A DNA stretch of 64,000 nucleotides from Carbonactinospora thermoautotrophica (GCF_001543895.1 NZ_JYIJ01000019.1:744001-808000), one strand, 5' to 3'; counted from the first letter of the stretch, positions 27,004 through 36,622 are shown. Translations and numbers: made by a program. Notes: generated by a model not told the origin, from the sequence alone.

Positions 27004-27071
27004 GCGGGAGCCGGCCTGGGGCGGGTCTTTCCCCGGTCACCGTGTCGCGGGGAAACCGGCCTGGCTCCCGC
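27004..27071. repeat. Large imperfect cruciform
   Basis: Outer arms GCGGGAGCCGGCC (27004-27016) and, with one bulged T, GGCC-T-GGCTCCCGC (27058-27071). An inner perfect arm TTTCCCCG (27028-27035) / CGGGGAAA (27048-27055) encloses a 12-base loop. It lies in the 444-bp gap between the MFS gene and cca, just left of three DnaA boxes. Role unknown; it may be an MFS terminator or a structured element. Confidence 0.5.
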
Positions 27072-27092
27072 CCGGCACGTCTGTGCCGACCC

Positions 27093-27156
27093 GCATCCAC
27101 AGGTATGGGCCAGAGCTGGCCACCCACAGCTATCCACAGAGCCCGAGTTATCCACA
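27093..27156 (+). promoter_or_regulatory. Three same-direction DnaA boxes
   Basis: GCATCCACA 27093-27101, CTATCCACA 27130-27138 and a perfect TTATCCACA 27148-27156, all on the plus strand, in the gap downstream of the convergent MFS and cca genes. The position between two gene ends makes promoter control unlikely; DnaA titration is an alternative. Confidence 0.6.
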
Positions 27157-27226
27157 GACCACCGCTCCTGCCTGGCGAAAGACCCCGAGAGCGGCGAGGC
27201 TGGTCACAAGGGGTTGGGTGGGTTCG

Positions 27227-27251
27227 CCCCCCCTTGGGAGGGTGGGGGCTG
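27227..27251 (-). terminator. Possible cca terminator
   Basis: GCCCCCCC...GGTGGGGGC around 27227-27251 is an imperfect GC-rich hairpin about 42-66 bases beyond the cca stop. The remaining bases to 27292 show nothing else. Confidence 0.35.
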
Positions 27252-27292
27252 CCCTTCCGGGGAGAGACGCGAGGTCAGGGTGCCAGACGGTG

Positions 27293-28762
27293 TCAGGACC
27301 GCGGCTGGTGCTCGGCCCACCACCGCTTGAGCTCCTCGATCGCCGTCTCCCGGCCGAGAGGTCCGCGTTCGATACGCAGCTCCAGCAGGTGCTTGTACGC
27401 CTTGCCGACCATCGGGCCTGGCGGGATGCCCAGGATCGCCATGATCTCGTTGCCGTTGAGATCCGGACGCATCCGATCGATCTCCTCCTGCTTGCGCAGG
27501 CGCTCGATGCGGGCCTCCAGGTCGTCGTACGCGCGGGCCAGCGCGGCGGCCTTGCGCCGGTTGCGGGTGGTGCAGTCGGCACGCGTCAGCCGGTGCAGCC
27601 GCTCCAGCAGGTGGCCGGCGTCGCGCACGTACCGGCGCACGGCCGAGTCGGTCCACTCGCCGGTGCCGTACCCGTGGAACCGCAGGTGCAGCTCGACCAG
27701 CTTGGCGACGTCCTCGACGACGTCCTTGGGGTACTTGAGCGCCTTGAGCCGATGACGGGCCATGTGCGCGCCGACCACCTCGTGGTGGTGGAACGAGACG
27801 CCGCCACCGGGCTCGAACCGGCGGGTCTTGGGCTTGCCGATGTCGTGCAGCAGTGCCGCCATGCGCAGCACCAGGTCCGGACCGTCCGGCTCCAGGTCCA
27901 TGGCCTGCTCCAGGACGGTGAGCGTGTGCTCGTACACGTCCTTGTGCCGATGGTGCTCGTCGATCTCCAGCCGAAGCCGGGGCACCTCGGGCAGAATCCG
28001 GTCGGCAAGCCCGGTCTCGACCAGCAGCTCGATGCCGCGCCGCGGGTACGGGGCGCAGATCAGCTTGGACAGCTCGTCGCGCACCCGCTCGGCCGAGACG
28101 ATGTCGATCCGGTCGGCCATGTCCCGCATGGCCGCGACCACCTCGGGCGCGACATCGAACCCGAGCTGGGCGGAGAACCGGGCGGCACGCATCATCCGCA
28201 GCGGGTCGTCGCTGAACGACTCCTCCGGAGTGCCCGGCGTGCGCAGCACCCGCGCGGCCAAGTCGCGCAGCCCCTCGTAGGGGTCCTCGAACCGGATGCC
28301 CGGCAGCCGCACCGCCATGGCGTTCACGGTGAAGTCACGCCGCCGCAGATCCTCCTCCAGCGAATCGCCGTACGAGACGATCGGCTTACGGGAGGTCCGG
28401 TCGTAGGCCTCCGAACGGTACGTGGTGATCTCCAGCTTGTAATCGCCCTTCTGGCAGCCCACCGTGCCGAAGCCGATCCCCACGTCCCAGACCGCGTCCG
28501 CCCAGCGTTTGACGAGCTGGAGCACCTGTTCTGGTCGGGCGTCCGTGGCGAAGTCCAGGTCGTTGCCGAGCCGCCCCAGCAGGGCGTCCCGCACCGAACC
28601 GCCGACCAGGGCCAGCTCATGGCCGGCGTCCGCGAAACGCCTGGCGAGGTCGTCGACCACGGGGGCGACGCGCAGCAGCTCGCTGACCGCCCGCCGCTGC
28701 GCATCACTCAGCGATGCCGGAGCGGGTATCTGCCTACGAGGGGAGCGACCGGAGGTGGACAC
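27293..28762 (-). CDS. cca: CCA tRNA nucleotidyltransferase
   Basis: About 489 residues. Class II nucleotidyltransferase head: LVGGSVRDALLG and NDLDFATDA (metal Asp residues), EEDLRRRDFTVNAMA, GLRDLAARVLRTPG and DDPLRMMRAARF. These are followed by an HD domain ALLHDIGKPKTR and HHHEVVGAHMARHRLKAL, as in actinobacterial enzymes. It adds CCA to tRNA 3' ends. Start uncertain: GTG at 28762 is preferred over an in-frame TTG at 28771, and neither has a strong ribosome-binding site. Divergent from the NUDIX gene by 62 bp, the same arrangement as in Mycobacterium. Confidence 0.95.
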   Translation of the reverse strand: MSTSGRSPRRQIPAPASLSDAQRRAVSELLRVAPVVDDLARRFADAGHELALVGGSVRDALLGRLGNDLDFATDARPEQVLQLVKRWADAVWDVGIGFGTVGCQKGDYKLEITTYRSEAYDRTSRKPIVSYGDSLEEDLRRRDFTVNAMAVRLPGIRFEDPYEGLRDLAARVLRTPGTPEESFSDDPLRMMRAARFSAQLGFDVAPEVVAAMRDMADRIDIVSAERVRDELSKLICAPYPRRGIELLVETGLADRILPEVPRLRLEIDEHHRHKDVYEHTLTVLEQAMDLEPDGPDLVLRMAALLHDIGKPKTRRFEPGGGVSFHHHEVVGAHMARHRLKALKYPKDVVEDVAKLVELHLRFHGYGTGEWTDSAVRRYVRDAGHLLERLHRLTRADCTTRNRRKAAALARAYDDLEARIERLRKQEEIDRMRPDLNGNEIMAILGIPPGPMVGKAYKHLLELRIERGPLGRETAIEELKRWWAEHQPRS

Positions 28763-28824
28763 AGGTGTCAAGCCTACGAAACCACGCCAGCGCCTAGTCC
28801 ACCGCGACGTCCTAGGATCGAAGA

Positions 28825-29298
28825 ATGGCCCGTCTGAGCGCTCGAGGTTCGCGCCGCAGACGACTACGCAAGGTTGAGGAGACGTCTGCGGGCGGGCTCG
28901 TCGTGGACCGGACCACCCTGGTCCCGCGGGCCGCTCTCATCGGGCGCATCGACCGGCAAGGCAAACTGGTGTGGTCCCTGCCCAAGGGCCACATCGAGAA
29001 CGGGGAAAGCCCGGCGGACGCCGCGGTCCGCGAGGTCGAGGAGGAGACCGGCATTCGTGGTCGTGTGCTCGCCCTGCTCGGGATCATCGACTTCTGGTTC
29101 GTGGCGGAGGACCGGCGCGTCCACAAGACTGTGCACCACTACCTGATGGAGGCCGCTGGCGGCGAGCTCTCCGCCGACGATATCGAGGTCGACCAAGTCG
29201 CATGGGTACCGCTTCCGGAGGTGGGCGCCCGGCTCGCGTACGCGGACGAACGGCGCCTGGTGGGCCGCGTGCCGCACCTGCTCGCGAAAATCGCATGA
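28825..29298 (+). CDS. NUDIX hydrolase (MutT4-like)
   Basis: 157 residues. Basic N-terminus ([10 protein letters not shown]), then [10 protein letters not shown] and a complete Nudix box [22 protein letters not shown] (from residue 55), with the Glu residues for Mg2+. It cleaves nucleoside diphosphate-linked substrates; the position matches mutT4 of Mycobacterium, but the substrate is unproven. Its stop overlaps the ATG of the DUF6049 gene (ATGA at 29295-29298). The last 50 bases of the gene are duplicated 93 bp downstream inside the next gene. Confidence 0.93.
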   Translation: MARLSARGSRRRRLRKVEETSAGGLVVDRTTLVPRAALIGRIDRQGKLVWSLPKGHIENGESPADAAVREVEEETGIRGRVLALLGIIDFWFVAEDRRVHKTVHHYLMEAAGGELSADDIEVDQVAWVPLPEVGARLAYADERRLVGRVPHLLAKIA

Positions 29299-29388
29299 CC
29301 GCCCGCGACCAGGTGCCCGGCAACACCCCCAGCCGGGGACGAACAGCGCCTGGTGAGCCGCGTGCCGAACCCACTCGCGAAAATCGCA
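29244..29388 (+). repeat. 52-bp direct repeat, 93-bp period
   Basis: Copy 1 (29244-29295) is the 3' end of the NUDIX gene up to the A of the next ATG. Copy 2 (29337-29388) lies in the first codons of the DUF6049 gene. 47 of 52 bases agree. The period is exactly 31 codons, so in the DUF6049 frame both read GRTAPG.PRA.P.RENR. This is a local tandem duplication that extended the N-terminus of the downstream protein. Confidence 0.9.
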
Positions 29389-31490
29389 CCCGCCCGCCCC
29401 GCGCCCGCCGCGCGCCGGTGCTGCTCGCCCTCGCCCTGCTCGCCACCCTGGTCAGCTCCTTCGGCCTGGAACAGGCGCACGCCCAGACCCTGCCCGTCCA
29501 GGTCGTCGTCGACCAGCTGGAGCCGGCCGCGCCCAGGCCGAGCGACACGCTCCGGCTCGCCGGCCGGCTCGTCAACACCGGGGACCGGCCGGTCCGGGAT
29601 CTCGCTATCCAGCTGCGGTTCGGCACCCTGCCGCTGGACACGCGCGGGGAGATCGCCACGCTCACGGCACCCGGCAACCGGGACGGGGTGGCGGCCACCG
29701 GGCTGAAGAAGGAACTGCGCGGCGTCACGATCGGGCCGCGCGGGACCGCGGGGTGGCAGCTCACGGTCCCGGCGGCGAAGCTGCGGCTGCCCAAACCGGG
29801 GATCTACACGTTCGGCATCGAAGCGACCAGCGGCGGGCACCGGGTGGGCCTCGCCAAGACGTTCCTGCCGTGGTTCCCGCACGGGTACCCGGGCAGGCAG
29901 CAGCTCAGCCTCACCCTGCTCTGGCCGATCGTCGACCGGCCGCGCCGGGACCCGGAAGGGGTGTTCCTCGACGACCAGCTCGCCCGGGACCTGGCGCCCA
30001 ACGGGCGGCTGCACCGGCTGGTGTCGCTGGCCGCCGGCCAGCGGGTGACCTGGGTCCTCGACCCGGAGCTGCTGGAGACCGTGCAGGCGATGACCAGCGG
30101 TTACCAGGTACGGGACGGCAACCGGACCCGGCCCGGCGTCGGGCAGGCCGCGGCCACCGCCTGGCTCGACCTCCTGCGCCAGGCCACCCGGGGCAGGGAG
30201 GTCTACCTTCTGCCGTACGGCGACCCGGAACTCGCCGGGCTCGTGCACGCCGGGCTGATCGGGGACCTGAAGGCGGCGACCGAACGGGCCTGGACGATCG
30301 GCAGCCGCGTGCTCGGCCGGCAACTGCCGCCGACGCCGCTGGCCTGGCCGGAGAGCGGCGGGCTCGACCAGCAGACGCTGCGGCGGGCGCGTGCCCTGCA
30401 GCTGGACCCGATCCTGGTGAGCGGCAAGTACGCGCGGCTGACGCACACCCTCACCTACACGCCGACCAGCCGGGCCGCGGTGGCAGGCGCGGGGCGAGTG
30501 CTGGTCATCGACGCGCGGCTCTCCGACACCCTGGCGGCGGCCGGGACCCGCTCCGACCATGCCCTCCTGGAGAGCCAGCGGTTCCTGGCCGACACCGCGG
30601 TGACCGCCCTGGAGCGGCCGGCCGAGGCCCGCGTCGTCCTCGCGGCGCCGCCCAAGCGGTGGAACCCGTCCGAGCAGGTGGTGCGCCGGCTGTTCACCGC
30701 CACCGACTGGATGCGCCCCAGCACGGTGGCCCAGCTGCAGGCCAGCAAGGTGAGCGAGGAGAACCAGATCCGGCTCGCGTACTCGCCGGCGCTGGCCAAG
30801 CGCGAGCTGTCCCGCGCCTACCTGGCGAACGTGCACGCGCAGAGCAAGCGGGTGATCCGCTTCGCCGGAATCCTGGCGAACCCCGAGCCGGTGATGGACA
30901 AGTACTCACCGGCGTTCCTCCGGGCAGAGTCGGCGGCGTGGTGCACCTACCCGTCGGCCGGGCGGCGGTACTGGCTCACGGTGCGGTCCCGGCTGGACCA
31001 GCTGGAGCGTCAGGTACGGATCACCACGACCGCCCCGTTGACCCTGTCCAGCAAGAGCGGCCAGATCCCCATCACGATCGAGAACCGGCTCGATCAGGAG
31101 GTCAAGGTGGGGGTCAAGCTGGACGTGCAGGGCAGGCGCCTGGCGCTCGAGTCCGCCGAGCCGGTGCGGATCAAGGGCAACCGTACCGTCACGGTACGGG
31201 TACCGGCCCGCGCGTACGCCAACGGCCCGGTCCTGGTGACGGCGCGGTTGACCACGGCGCGCGGGCAGGAGTTCGGCGAGCCGGTCGAGCTGCACGTGCG
31301 GGCGACGAACTACGGCATCCTCGGCATGGTGATCGCCGGCGGCGTCGCGGCACTGCTGTTCCTGGCGGCCGGCGTCCGCATCTGGCGCAAGCGCCGGGCC
31401 GCGGGCACCGGGGCACCCGCCAACGGCGGATCCGCCTCCGCGGCGGACGCCGCGAGCCCGGCACCCTCGGATGAGAAGGTTGGGGGATGA
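29295..31490 (+). CDS. DUF6049 family membrane-anchored secreted protein
   Basis: 731 residues. N-terminal stretch of about 40 basic residues (partly made by the 52-bp duplication), a signal/anchor helix [20 protein letters not shown] then AHA-Q cleavage near 65, a large extracytoplasmic part, and a C-terminal helix [20 protein letters not shown] followed by KRR and a short tail. The extracytoplasmic part starts with an immunoglobulin-like fold ([25 protein letters not shown]). It corresponds in position and type to Rv3909 upstream of murJ. A role with MurJ is inferred from constant linkage. ATGA overlap with both neighbours (NUDIX and murJ). Confidence 0.88.
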   Translation: MTARDQVPGNTPSRGRTAPGEPRAEPTRENRTRPPRARRAPVLLALALLATLVSSFGLEQAHAQTLPVQVVVDQLEPAAPRPSDTLRLAGRLVNTGDRPVRDLAIQLRFGTLPLDTRGEIATLTAPGNRDGVAATGLKKELRGVTIGPRGTAGWQLTVPAAKLRLPKPGIYTFGIEATSGGHRVGLAKTFLPWFPHGYPGRQQLSLTLLWPIVDRPRRDPEGVFLDDQLARDLAPNGRLHRLVSLAAGQRVTWVLDPELLETVQAMTSGYQVRDGNRTRPGVGQAAATAWLDLLRQATRGREVYLLPYGDPELAGLVHAGLIGDLKAATERAWTIGSRVLGRQLPPTPLAWPESGGLDQQTLRRARALQLDPILVSGKYARLTHTLTYTPTSRAAVAGAGRVLVIDARLSDTLAAAGTRSDHALLESQRFLADTAVTALERPAEARVVLAAPPKRWNPSEQVVRRLFTATDWMRPSTVAQLQASKVSEENQIRLAYSPALAKRELSRAYLANVHAQSKRVIRFAGILANPEPVMDKYSPAFLRAESAAWCTYPSAGRRYWLTVRSRLDQLERQVRITTTAPLTLSSKSGQIPITIENRLDQEVKVGVKLDVQGRRLALESAEPVRIKGNRTVTVRVPARAYANGPVLVTARLTTARGQEFGEPVELHVRATNYGILGMVIAGGVAALLFLAAGVRIWRKRRAAGTGAPANGGSASAADAASPAPSDEKVGG

Positions 31491-33184
31491 CTGACACCGG
31501 GACGGAGCACCAGGATCTCGCCGGCGAGGAGCGCGTGGCGCAGACCGCCGAGGGCCGTCGACACAGCCTGCTCAAGTCCAGCGCGATCATGGCGCTGGGC
31601 ACGATCGTCTCGCGGCTCACCGGGTTCCTACGCAACATCCTGCTGGTCACCGCGCTCGGGACCGGGATCCTGGCCGACACCTACAACGTCGCCAACACGC
31701 TCCCGAACATCGTGTACGCCCTGCTGGTCGGCGGCACGCTCAACGCGGTGTTCGTACCGCAGATCGTCCGGGCGATGAAGGAGAACGAGGACGGCGGCGA
31801 GGCGTACGTCAACCGGCTGCTCACCCTGACCGGCGTCGTCCTGCTGGGGATCACGGTCGTGACGGTGCTGGCCGCGCCGCTGATCATCGCCTTGTACGCG
31901 GGCAAGTACACCACGCCCGGCTTCGAGCAGGACTTCGACCACGCGGTCACGTTCGCCCGGTACTGCCTCCCGCAGATGTTCTTCTACGGGTTGTACGTGA
32001 TGCTCGGCCAGGTGCTGAACGCCCGGGACCGGTTCGGCGCCATGATGTGGACGCCGATCCTGAACAACGTCGTGGTGATCACGACCTTCGGGCTGTTCAT
32101 CTGGGTCTCCGCCCGCGGCGACCTGCGACAGACCATCACCCCGGAGGAACTGCGGCTGCTGGGCGTCGGCACCACGCTCGGCATCGTCGTGCAGGCGCTG
32201 AGCCTCGTCCCGTTCGTGACCGCCACCGGCTTCCGGCTGCGGCCCCGGTTCGACTGGCGCGGCGTGGGGCTCGGCAAGGCGGCCGGCCTGGCCAAGTGGA
32301 TGCTGCTGCTGGTGCTGGCCAACCAGATCGGGTACTGGATGGTCGTCAAGGTGGCGACCACCGCCGAGGCGATCGCCCAGGAGCAGCGGCTCGGCGTCGG
32401 CGTGGGGCTCACCCCGTACCAGAACGCGTCGCTGCTGTTCCAGCTGCCGCACTCGATCATCACGGTGTCGATCATGACCGCGCTCATGCCCCGGCTCAGC
32501 CGGGCGGTGGCGGACGGGCGGCTGGACGAGGTGCGTGACGACCTGTCGGACAGCCTGCGCACCGCGGCGGTCGCGATCGTGCCCGCGGCGTTCGCGTTCC
32601 TCGCCCTGGGACCGTCCATCACCGGCATGATGTACGCGCCGGTGGGCCCGGAGGACGCCCGCTACATCGGGTACGTGCTGATGGGCTTCGCGGTCGGGCT
32701 GATCCCGTTCTCCGCGCACCACCTGGTGATCCGGTCCTTCTACGCGTTCGAGGACACCCGCACGCCGTTCTGGATCTGCGTGTGGATCAACGCCGCGAAC
32801 GTCATCGGCGCCCTGCTGTCGCTGGTGCTGCTGCCCACCCAGTGGATCACGGTCGGGCTGGCCGTCAGCTACTCCGTGTCGTACACGATCGGTCTGATCC
32901 AGAGCACCCGGCTGCTGCGCCGCCGGATCGGCGGCCTGGACGGGCCACGGGTCATCCGCACGTACGCGCGGCTCTGCGTGGCCGGGGCCGTCGCCGCGGT
33001 GTGCGCGTTCGCGGTGGCCCAGCTCGCCACGCGGATCGCCGGCGACGGGCTGGCCGGCTCGGCGCTGGCGGTGGTGGCCGGCGGGCTGGTGCTGCTGGGC
33101 GTGTACGTGCTCGCCGCTCAGCGCATGCGGGTCGCCGAGCTGGACAGCATGATCGGTATGGTACGTGCCAGGATCGGCCGATAA
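31487..33184 (+). CDS. murJ: Lipid II flippase MurJ
   Basis: 565 residues with about 14 membrane helices. MATE/MOP-type marks: KSSAIMALGTIVSRLTGFLRNI, ADTYNVANTLPNIVYALLVGG, NAVFVPQIVRAM, FYGLYVMLGQVLNARDRFGAMMW, YQNASLLFQLPHSIITVSIMTALMP and HHLVIRSFYAFEDTRTPF. It moves lipid II across the membrane. In mycobacteria the same protein carries a C-terminal pseudokinase; here it stops after the flippase and the pseudokinase is the next gene. Start at the ATG 31487, overlapping the previous stop. Confidence 0.96.
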   Translation: MTDTGTEHQDLAGEERVAQTAEGRRHSLLKSSAIMALGTIVSRLTGFLRNILLVTALGTGILADTYNVANTLPNIVYALLVGGTLNAVFVPQIVRAMKENEDGGEAYVNRLLTLTGVVLLGITVVTVLAAPLIIALYAGKYTTPGFEQDFDHAVTFARYCLPQMFFYGLYVMLGQVLNARDRFGAMMWTPILNNVVVITTFGLFIWVSARGDLRQTITPEELRLLGVGTTLGIVVQALSLVPFVTATGFRLRPRFDWRGVGLGKAAGLAKWMLLLVLANQIGYWMVVKVATTAEAIAQEQRLGVGVGLTPYQNASLLFQLPHSIITVSIMTALMPRLSRAVADGRLDEVRDDLSDSLRTAAVAIVPAAFAFLALGPSITGMMYAPVGPEDARYIGYVLMGFAVGLIPFSAHHLVIRSFYAFEDTRTPFWICVWINAANVIGALLSLVLLPTQWITVGLAVSYSVSYTIGLIQSTRLLRRRIGGLDGPRVIRTYARLCVAGAVAAVCAFAVAQLATRIAGDGLAGSALAVVAGGLVLLGVYVLAAQRMRVAELDSMIGMVRARIGR

Positions 33185-33415
33185 TGATCGACCAGGGCCA
33201 CCCGATGGCGGGTACGAGTCAGCTCTTTGTGGGTATCCGAACTGTTCGACCGCAACCTGACGAGGTTCTCAGACGTCCCATTCATAGGAGTTCTCCGGCC
33301 CTATGATTCCCGGCCCGGGGGCGTTGGAGGCGAAAGCAGGGCGCCCTTGACGTACCCATCGAGATCTGCACCAGCTTTGACGCCGCATCAGGACGTCGAC
33401 ACGACGGGGAGGCGC

Positions 33416-34939
33416 GTGCAGCCGATTACCGTCGAGTCGGGAAGCCGGCTCGCTGACCGATACCGCCTCGAGGAGGAACTCGAGGTCTCAGACAACTGCG
33501 CCGTGTGGCGGGCCGTGGACGAGAAGCTGTCCCGTCCCGTGGGCGTCCGCATCGTCCCGTTGGGGCACCCGCGGGCTCAGGCGATGGTGGAGGCGGCGCG
33601 CGCTGCCGCGCTTGTCGGCGATCCCCGGTTCTTGCAGGTGTTGGATGCCAACGACGACGGCGAGGTCGTCTACGTCGTCACCGAGTGGGCGGCCGGCGCG
33701 GTCAGCCTGGCCCGGCTGCTCGCCGAGGATACCCTGCCCGCGGCGGACGCGGTCGGCATCGCCGAGGAGGTGGCCGGCGCGCTGGCCGCCGCCCACGCGG
33801 CCGGGCAGCATCATCTCCGACTGGACCCGGGCGTCGTCTGGCGTACCGAGACCGGCCAGATCAAGGTCGCCGGCCTCATGATCGAGGCCGCCCTGCACGG
33901 CGTCACCTCCCCCGACCCGGCGCTCACCGACACCCGCGCGATCGCTTCCCTGCTGTACGCGATGCTCACCGGTCGCTGGCCTGGCCAAGCCGCCCACGGC
34001 CTCCAGGCCGCGCCGCAGATGGACGGGCGGGTCTGCTCGCCACGCCAGGTCCGGGCCGGCGTGCCGATCCCACTCGACCAGGTCACCATGCAGGCGCTGG
34101 TCGACACGCCGCCGAGCGGTCTCGTTCCCCTGCGCACCCCCGCGGAGCTGGCCGCCGCGCTGGCCATGGTGCCGCGGCCCGAGCCGGAGCCGGACTACGT
34201 CGTCCCGTCGGTCCCCGTAGTGAACGGCACGGGCAGGCCGGTGCCCGGGGTGAGCCGTGTCCCGGTCGCACGACCGCGGAGCCGTCGGGTCGGCCAGCTC
34301 ACCCGCCTGGCCGTGGCAGGGGTCCTGCTGGCCGGCCTCGGCCTGCTGGGCTGGCAGATCGGCGCCGCTTTCTTCAGGCCCCTGGGGGGCGCCGACCAGC
34401 CGGACGCCGGCGGGCAGCAGCAACAGCAGCAGGTCGCGCCCGCCCCGCAGGGCAAGGAGCTGAAGATCCAGGACGCGGCTCTCTTCGACCCCTTCGGAAG
34501 CGGCCGGACCGGTGGCGGCGCCCCCGAGGACATGTACGACGGGAACGGGCGGACCGCGTTCTACACGGCTTACTACAACTACCACCCGGGGACCAAGAAC
34601 GGCACCCTCGGCGGGACGAAGCCTGGGACGGGCATGGTGTTCGACCTAGGCTCGGTCCAGCAGGTCAGCAGCGTTCACCTGGAGCTGCTCGGCAGGGGCA
34701 CGACAGGCTTGCAGATCCGGGTGGCTGACGAGTCCGCCGGTTCGAGGCCGAGGGGCTTGGACGACTTCAGGTCGGTCGCCCTCGAGGCGAACGCGGGTGA
34801 CGAGGTGACGGTCCAGCTGTCGAGGCCGGTCAGAACCCAGTACCTGCTCGTCTGGTTCACCGAGCTGCCCGAGTCCGACAAGCCGGAGAACACCGGCAAG
34901 CGCCAGGTCGGCGTCGCGGAGATCACGGTCAAGAGCTGA
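33416..34939 (+). CDS. Membrane pseudokinase with extracellular discoidin-like domain
   Basis: 507 residues from the GTG at 33416 (GGGGAGG upstream). A kinase-like region covers about 10-255: LADRYRLEEELEVSDNCAVWRAVDEKL, but the ATP Lys is Arg (VGVRIVPL), the HRD loop reads HLRLDPGVVW, and DFG reads AGL. It therefore lacks all main catalytic residues. A Pro-rich linker, a single helix (LTRLAVAGVLLAGLGLLGW, about 296-318) and an extracellular beta domain follow (LFDPFGSGRTGG..., FDLGSVQQVSSVHLELLG). This matches the C-terminal half of mycobacterial MviN/Rv3910, which recruits the FHA protein FhaA when phosphorylated. The 231-bp gap after murJ shows no gene. Confidence 0.88.
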   Translation: MQPITVESGSRLADRYRLEEELEVSDNCAVWRAVDEKLSRPVGVRIVPLGHPRAQAMVEAARAAALVGDPRFLQVLDANDDGEVVYVVTEWAAGAVSLARLLAEDTLPAADAVGIAEEVAGALAAAHAAGQHHLRLDPGVVWRTETGQIKVAGLMIEAALHGVTSPDPALTDTRAIASLLYAMLTGRWPGQAAHGLQAAPQMDGRVCSPRQVRAGVPIPLDQVTMQALVDTPPSGLVPLRTPAELAAALAMVPRPEPEPDYVVPSVPVVNGTGRPVPGVSRVPVARPRSRRVGQLTRLAVAGVLLAGLGLLGWQIGAAFFRPLGGADQPDAGGQQQQQQVAPAPQGKELKIQDAALFDPFGSGRTGGGAPEDMYDGNGRTAFYTAYYNYHPGTKNGTLGGTKPGTGMVFDLGSVQQVSSVHLELLGRGTTGLQIRVADESAGSRPRGLDDFRSVALEANAGDEVTVQLSRPVRTQYLLVWFTELPESDKPENTGKRQVGVAEITVKS

Positions 34940-34952
34940 GGCGGGAGGCACG

Positions 34953-35666
34953 GTGGCCCCAGGGCCAGCCGAGGCCGGGTCGTCCGGGCGCGCGCCCGAG
35001 CCGACCCCGGCCGAAGACGCGCCGGCTCCGCTGGCCGAGCTGGCTGACGGCGAACTGCTGGCCCGGCACGTGGACGGGGACCGGGAGGCGTTCGCCCAGC
35101 TGGTACGGCGGCACCGGGACCGCCTGTGGGCGGTGGCGCTGCGGACGCTCGGCGACCCGGAGGACGCGGCCGACGCGCTGCAGGACGCGTTGGTGTCCGC
35201 CTACCGGAAGGCGGACCGGTTCCGGGGGGAGTCCGCCGTCACCACGTGGCTGTACCGGATCGTGGTCAATGCCTGCCTGGATCTGGCGCGGCGCCGGGCG
35301 GTCCGGTCCACGCAGGCGCTGGACGCCGAGACGGCGGAGCGCTTACCCGCGGCGGACGGGGCCCCGGACGCGATCGAGCGGCAGGAGCTGAGGCTGGATC
35401 TGGTCTCGGCGCTGGACACCCTGTCAGCCGAGCAGCGGGCGGCCCTCGTGCTCGTGGACATGCAGGGGTACTCGGTGGTGGAGGCCGCGGAGATCCTCGG
35501 CGTGCCGCCGGGCACGGTGAAGAGCCGCTGCGCCCGCGGTCGGGCCAAGCTGCTGCCGCTCGTACGAAACCTGCGTGAGGCAGGGAACCGCCCGGGCGCC
35601 GGAAACGTCCCAGTTGCGGACCGTGACAACCCGCGCGGTGTCGAGGGAGGTGGGAGCGGGCCGTGA
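34953..35666 (+). CDS. sigM: ECF RNA polymerase sigma factor SigM
   Basis: 237 residues. Sigma region 2 (ALRTLGDPEDAADALQDALVSAYRKADRF, WLYRIVVNACLDLARRR) and region 4 (LDTLSAEQRAALVLVDMQGYSVVEAAEILG, GTVKSRCARGRAKL). An acidic, Pro-rich leader of about 30 residues and a disordered tail of about 30 residues flank them. GTG start at 34953 with GGGAGG upstream, 13 bases after the pseudokinase stop. The order matches sigM of Streptomyces and Mycobacterium. It ends in a GTGA overlap with the anti-sigma gene, so it is probably held inactive by it until a signal from outside. Confidence 0.93.
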   Translation: MAPGPAEAGSSGRAPEPTPAEDAPAPLAELADGELLARHVDGDREAFAQLVRRHRDRLWAVALRTLGDPEDAADALQDALVSAYRKADRFRGESAVTTWLYRIVVNACLDLARRRAVRSTQALDAETAERLPAADGAPDAIERQELRLDLVSALDTLSAEQRAALVLVDMQGYSVVEAAEILGVPPGTVKSRCARGRAKLLPLVRNLREAGNRPGAGNVPVADRDNPRGVEGGGSGP

Positions 35667-36550
35667 CCGAAGACAGCGCGGTGTCGACGAGGTGGACCGC
35701 CGGGCACCCGGACCCCGAGACGATCTCGGACTACCTCGAGGGCCTGCTCTCCAGACCGGCCGCCCGTCGGGTGGAGGTGCACCTGCGCCGGTGCGGATCC
35801 TGCCGGGACACCCAGGCGGCGCTCGGCGAGGTACGCGAACTGCTCGCGGCGAGCGACGCCGGACCGATGCCGCCTCAAGTCGCCGCGCGGATCGAGGCGG
35901 CGCTCGCGTCCCCGGGCGAGCGGGTGTCCGGGGACGCGGGGCCGACCACGCCAGGGGAGCCGGCCGCGTCCATGACCTCCCGGAAGCGATCGCGGCGATC
36001 CGCGTGGCTGCTGCGCGCCGCGGCAGCCGTGGCGGTGGTGGCGGCGGGCGTCGGCATCGTGCCGCAGCTGCTGCCGGGGGTGTGGCCCCGGCAGAACTCC
36101 GCGACCAGCACCAACGCCCCCGCGCCAGCCCGGAGCGGGCAGCCGGGCTCAGGCGGTCAGCAAGAAAGCAGCCCGCGGCTCAGCGGCCTCCCCGGCCCGG
36201 TCCTGTACCGGGGCCGCCCGTACGCCGCGGCCCAGTTCGGGACGCAGGTTCATGAGCTGTTGCGGGAAGCCGCCACCATCCGACCGTTCCAGGGCCGGCC
36301 TCCGAGCGGCAGCCAGGGTGGCGTGCCGTACGACGGAGATGCCGCCTCGGTCGTGGGCTGCGTGCGGGAGGCCACCGGCCGACCCGGCGACCCTCCGGTC
36401 GTGGTCGACTTCGGCACGTACGAAGGCCGGCAGGCCGCCGTGGTGGTCCTCCACGACGAGACGAACCCCGCGCTGCTCGACGCGTACGTCGTCCCGGCGA
36501 GCTGCCCGGCGCACCCCCCCGTGCTGGTTCGCCAGGTGATGTTGCCCTGA
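35663..36550 (+). CDS. Anti-sigma factor with ZAS zinc domain
   Basis: 295 residues. N-terminal anti-sigma domain with PDPETISDYLEGLLSRPAARRVEVHLRRCGSC, whose zinc motif HxxxCxxC is His40-Cys44-Cys47. A membrane helix at about 112-137 (LLRAAAAVAVVAAGVGIV) is followed by an extracytoplasmic domain of about 150 residues with no clear family. It corresponds to the membrane anti-sigma partner of SigM (RsmA in mycobacteria). Overlaps sigM by four bases. Confidence 0.88.
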   Translation: MTEDSAVSTRWTAGHPDPETISDYLEGLLSRPAARRVEVHLRRCGSCRDTQAALGEVRELLAASDAGPMPPQVAARIEAALASPGERVSGDAGPTTPGEPAASMTSRKRSRRSAWLLRAAAAVAVVAAGVGIVPQLLPGVWPRQNSATSTNAPAPARSGQPGSGGQQESSPRLSGLPGPVLYRGRPYAAAQFGTQVHELLREAATIRPFQGRPPSGSQGGVPYDGDAASVVGCVREATGRPGDPPVVVDFGTYEGRQAAVVVLHDETNPALLDAYVVPASCPAHPPVLVRQVMLP

Positions 36551-36596
36551 CCCGCCCGGTACCGCCCCTGTCCCGGCGCGGGACCGGCCGCGGCGC

Positions 36597-36622
36597 TTTC
36601 CACAGCCCGCTGGTTATCCACA
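36597..36622 (+). promoter_or_regulatory. DnaA boxes upstream of trxB
   Basis: A perfect TTATCCACA at 36614-36622 and a weaker CTTTCCACA at 36597-36605 lie in the 297-bp gap before trxB. Promoter elements for trxB were not resolved. The remainder of the gap is very G-rich (36670-36725) and shows no gene. Confidence 0.5.
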
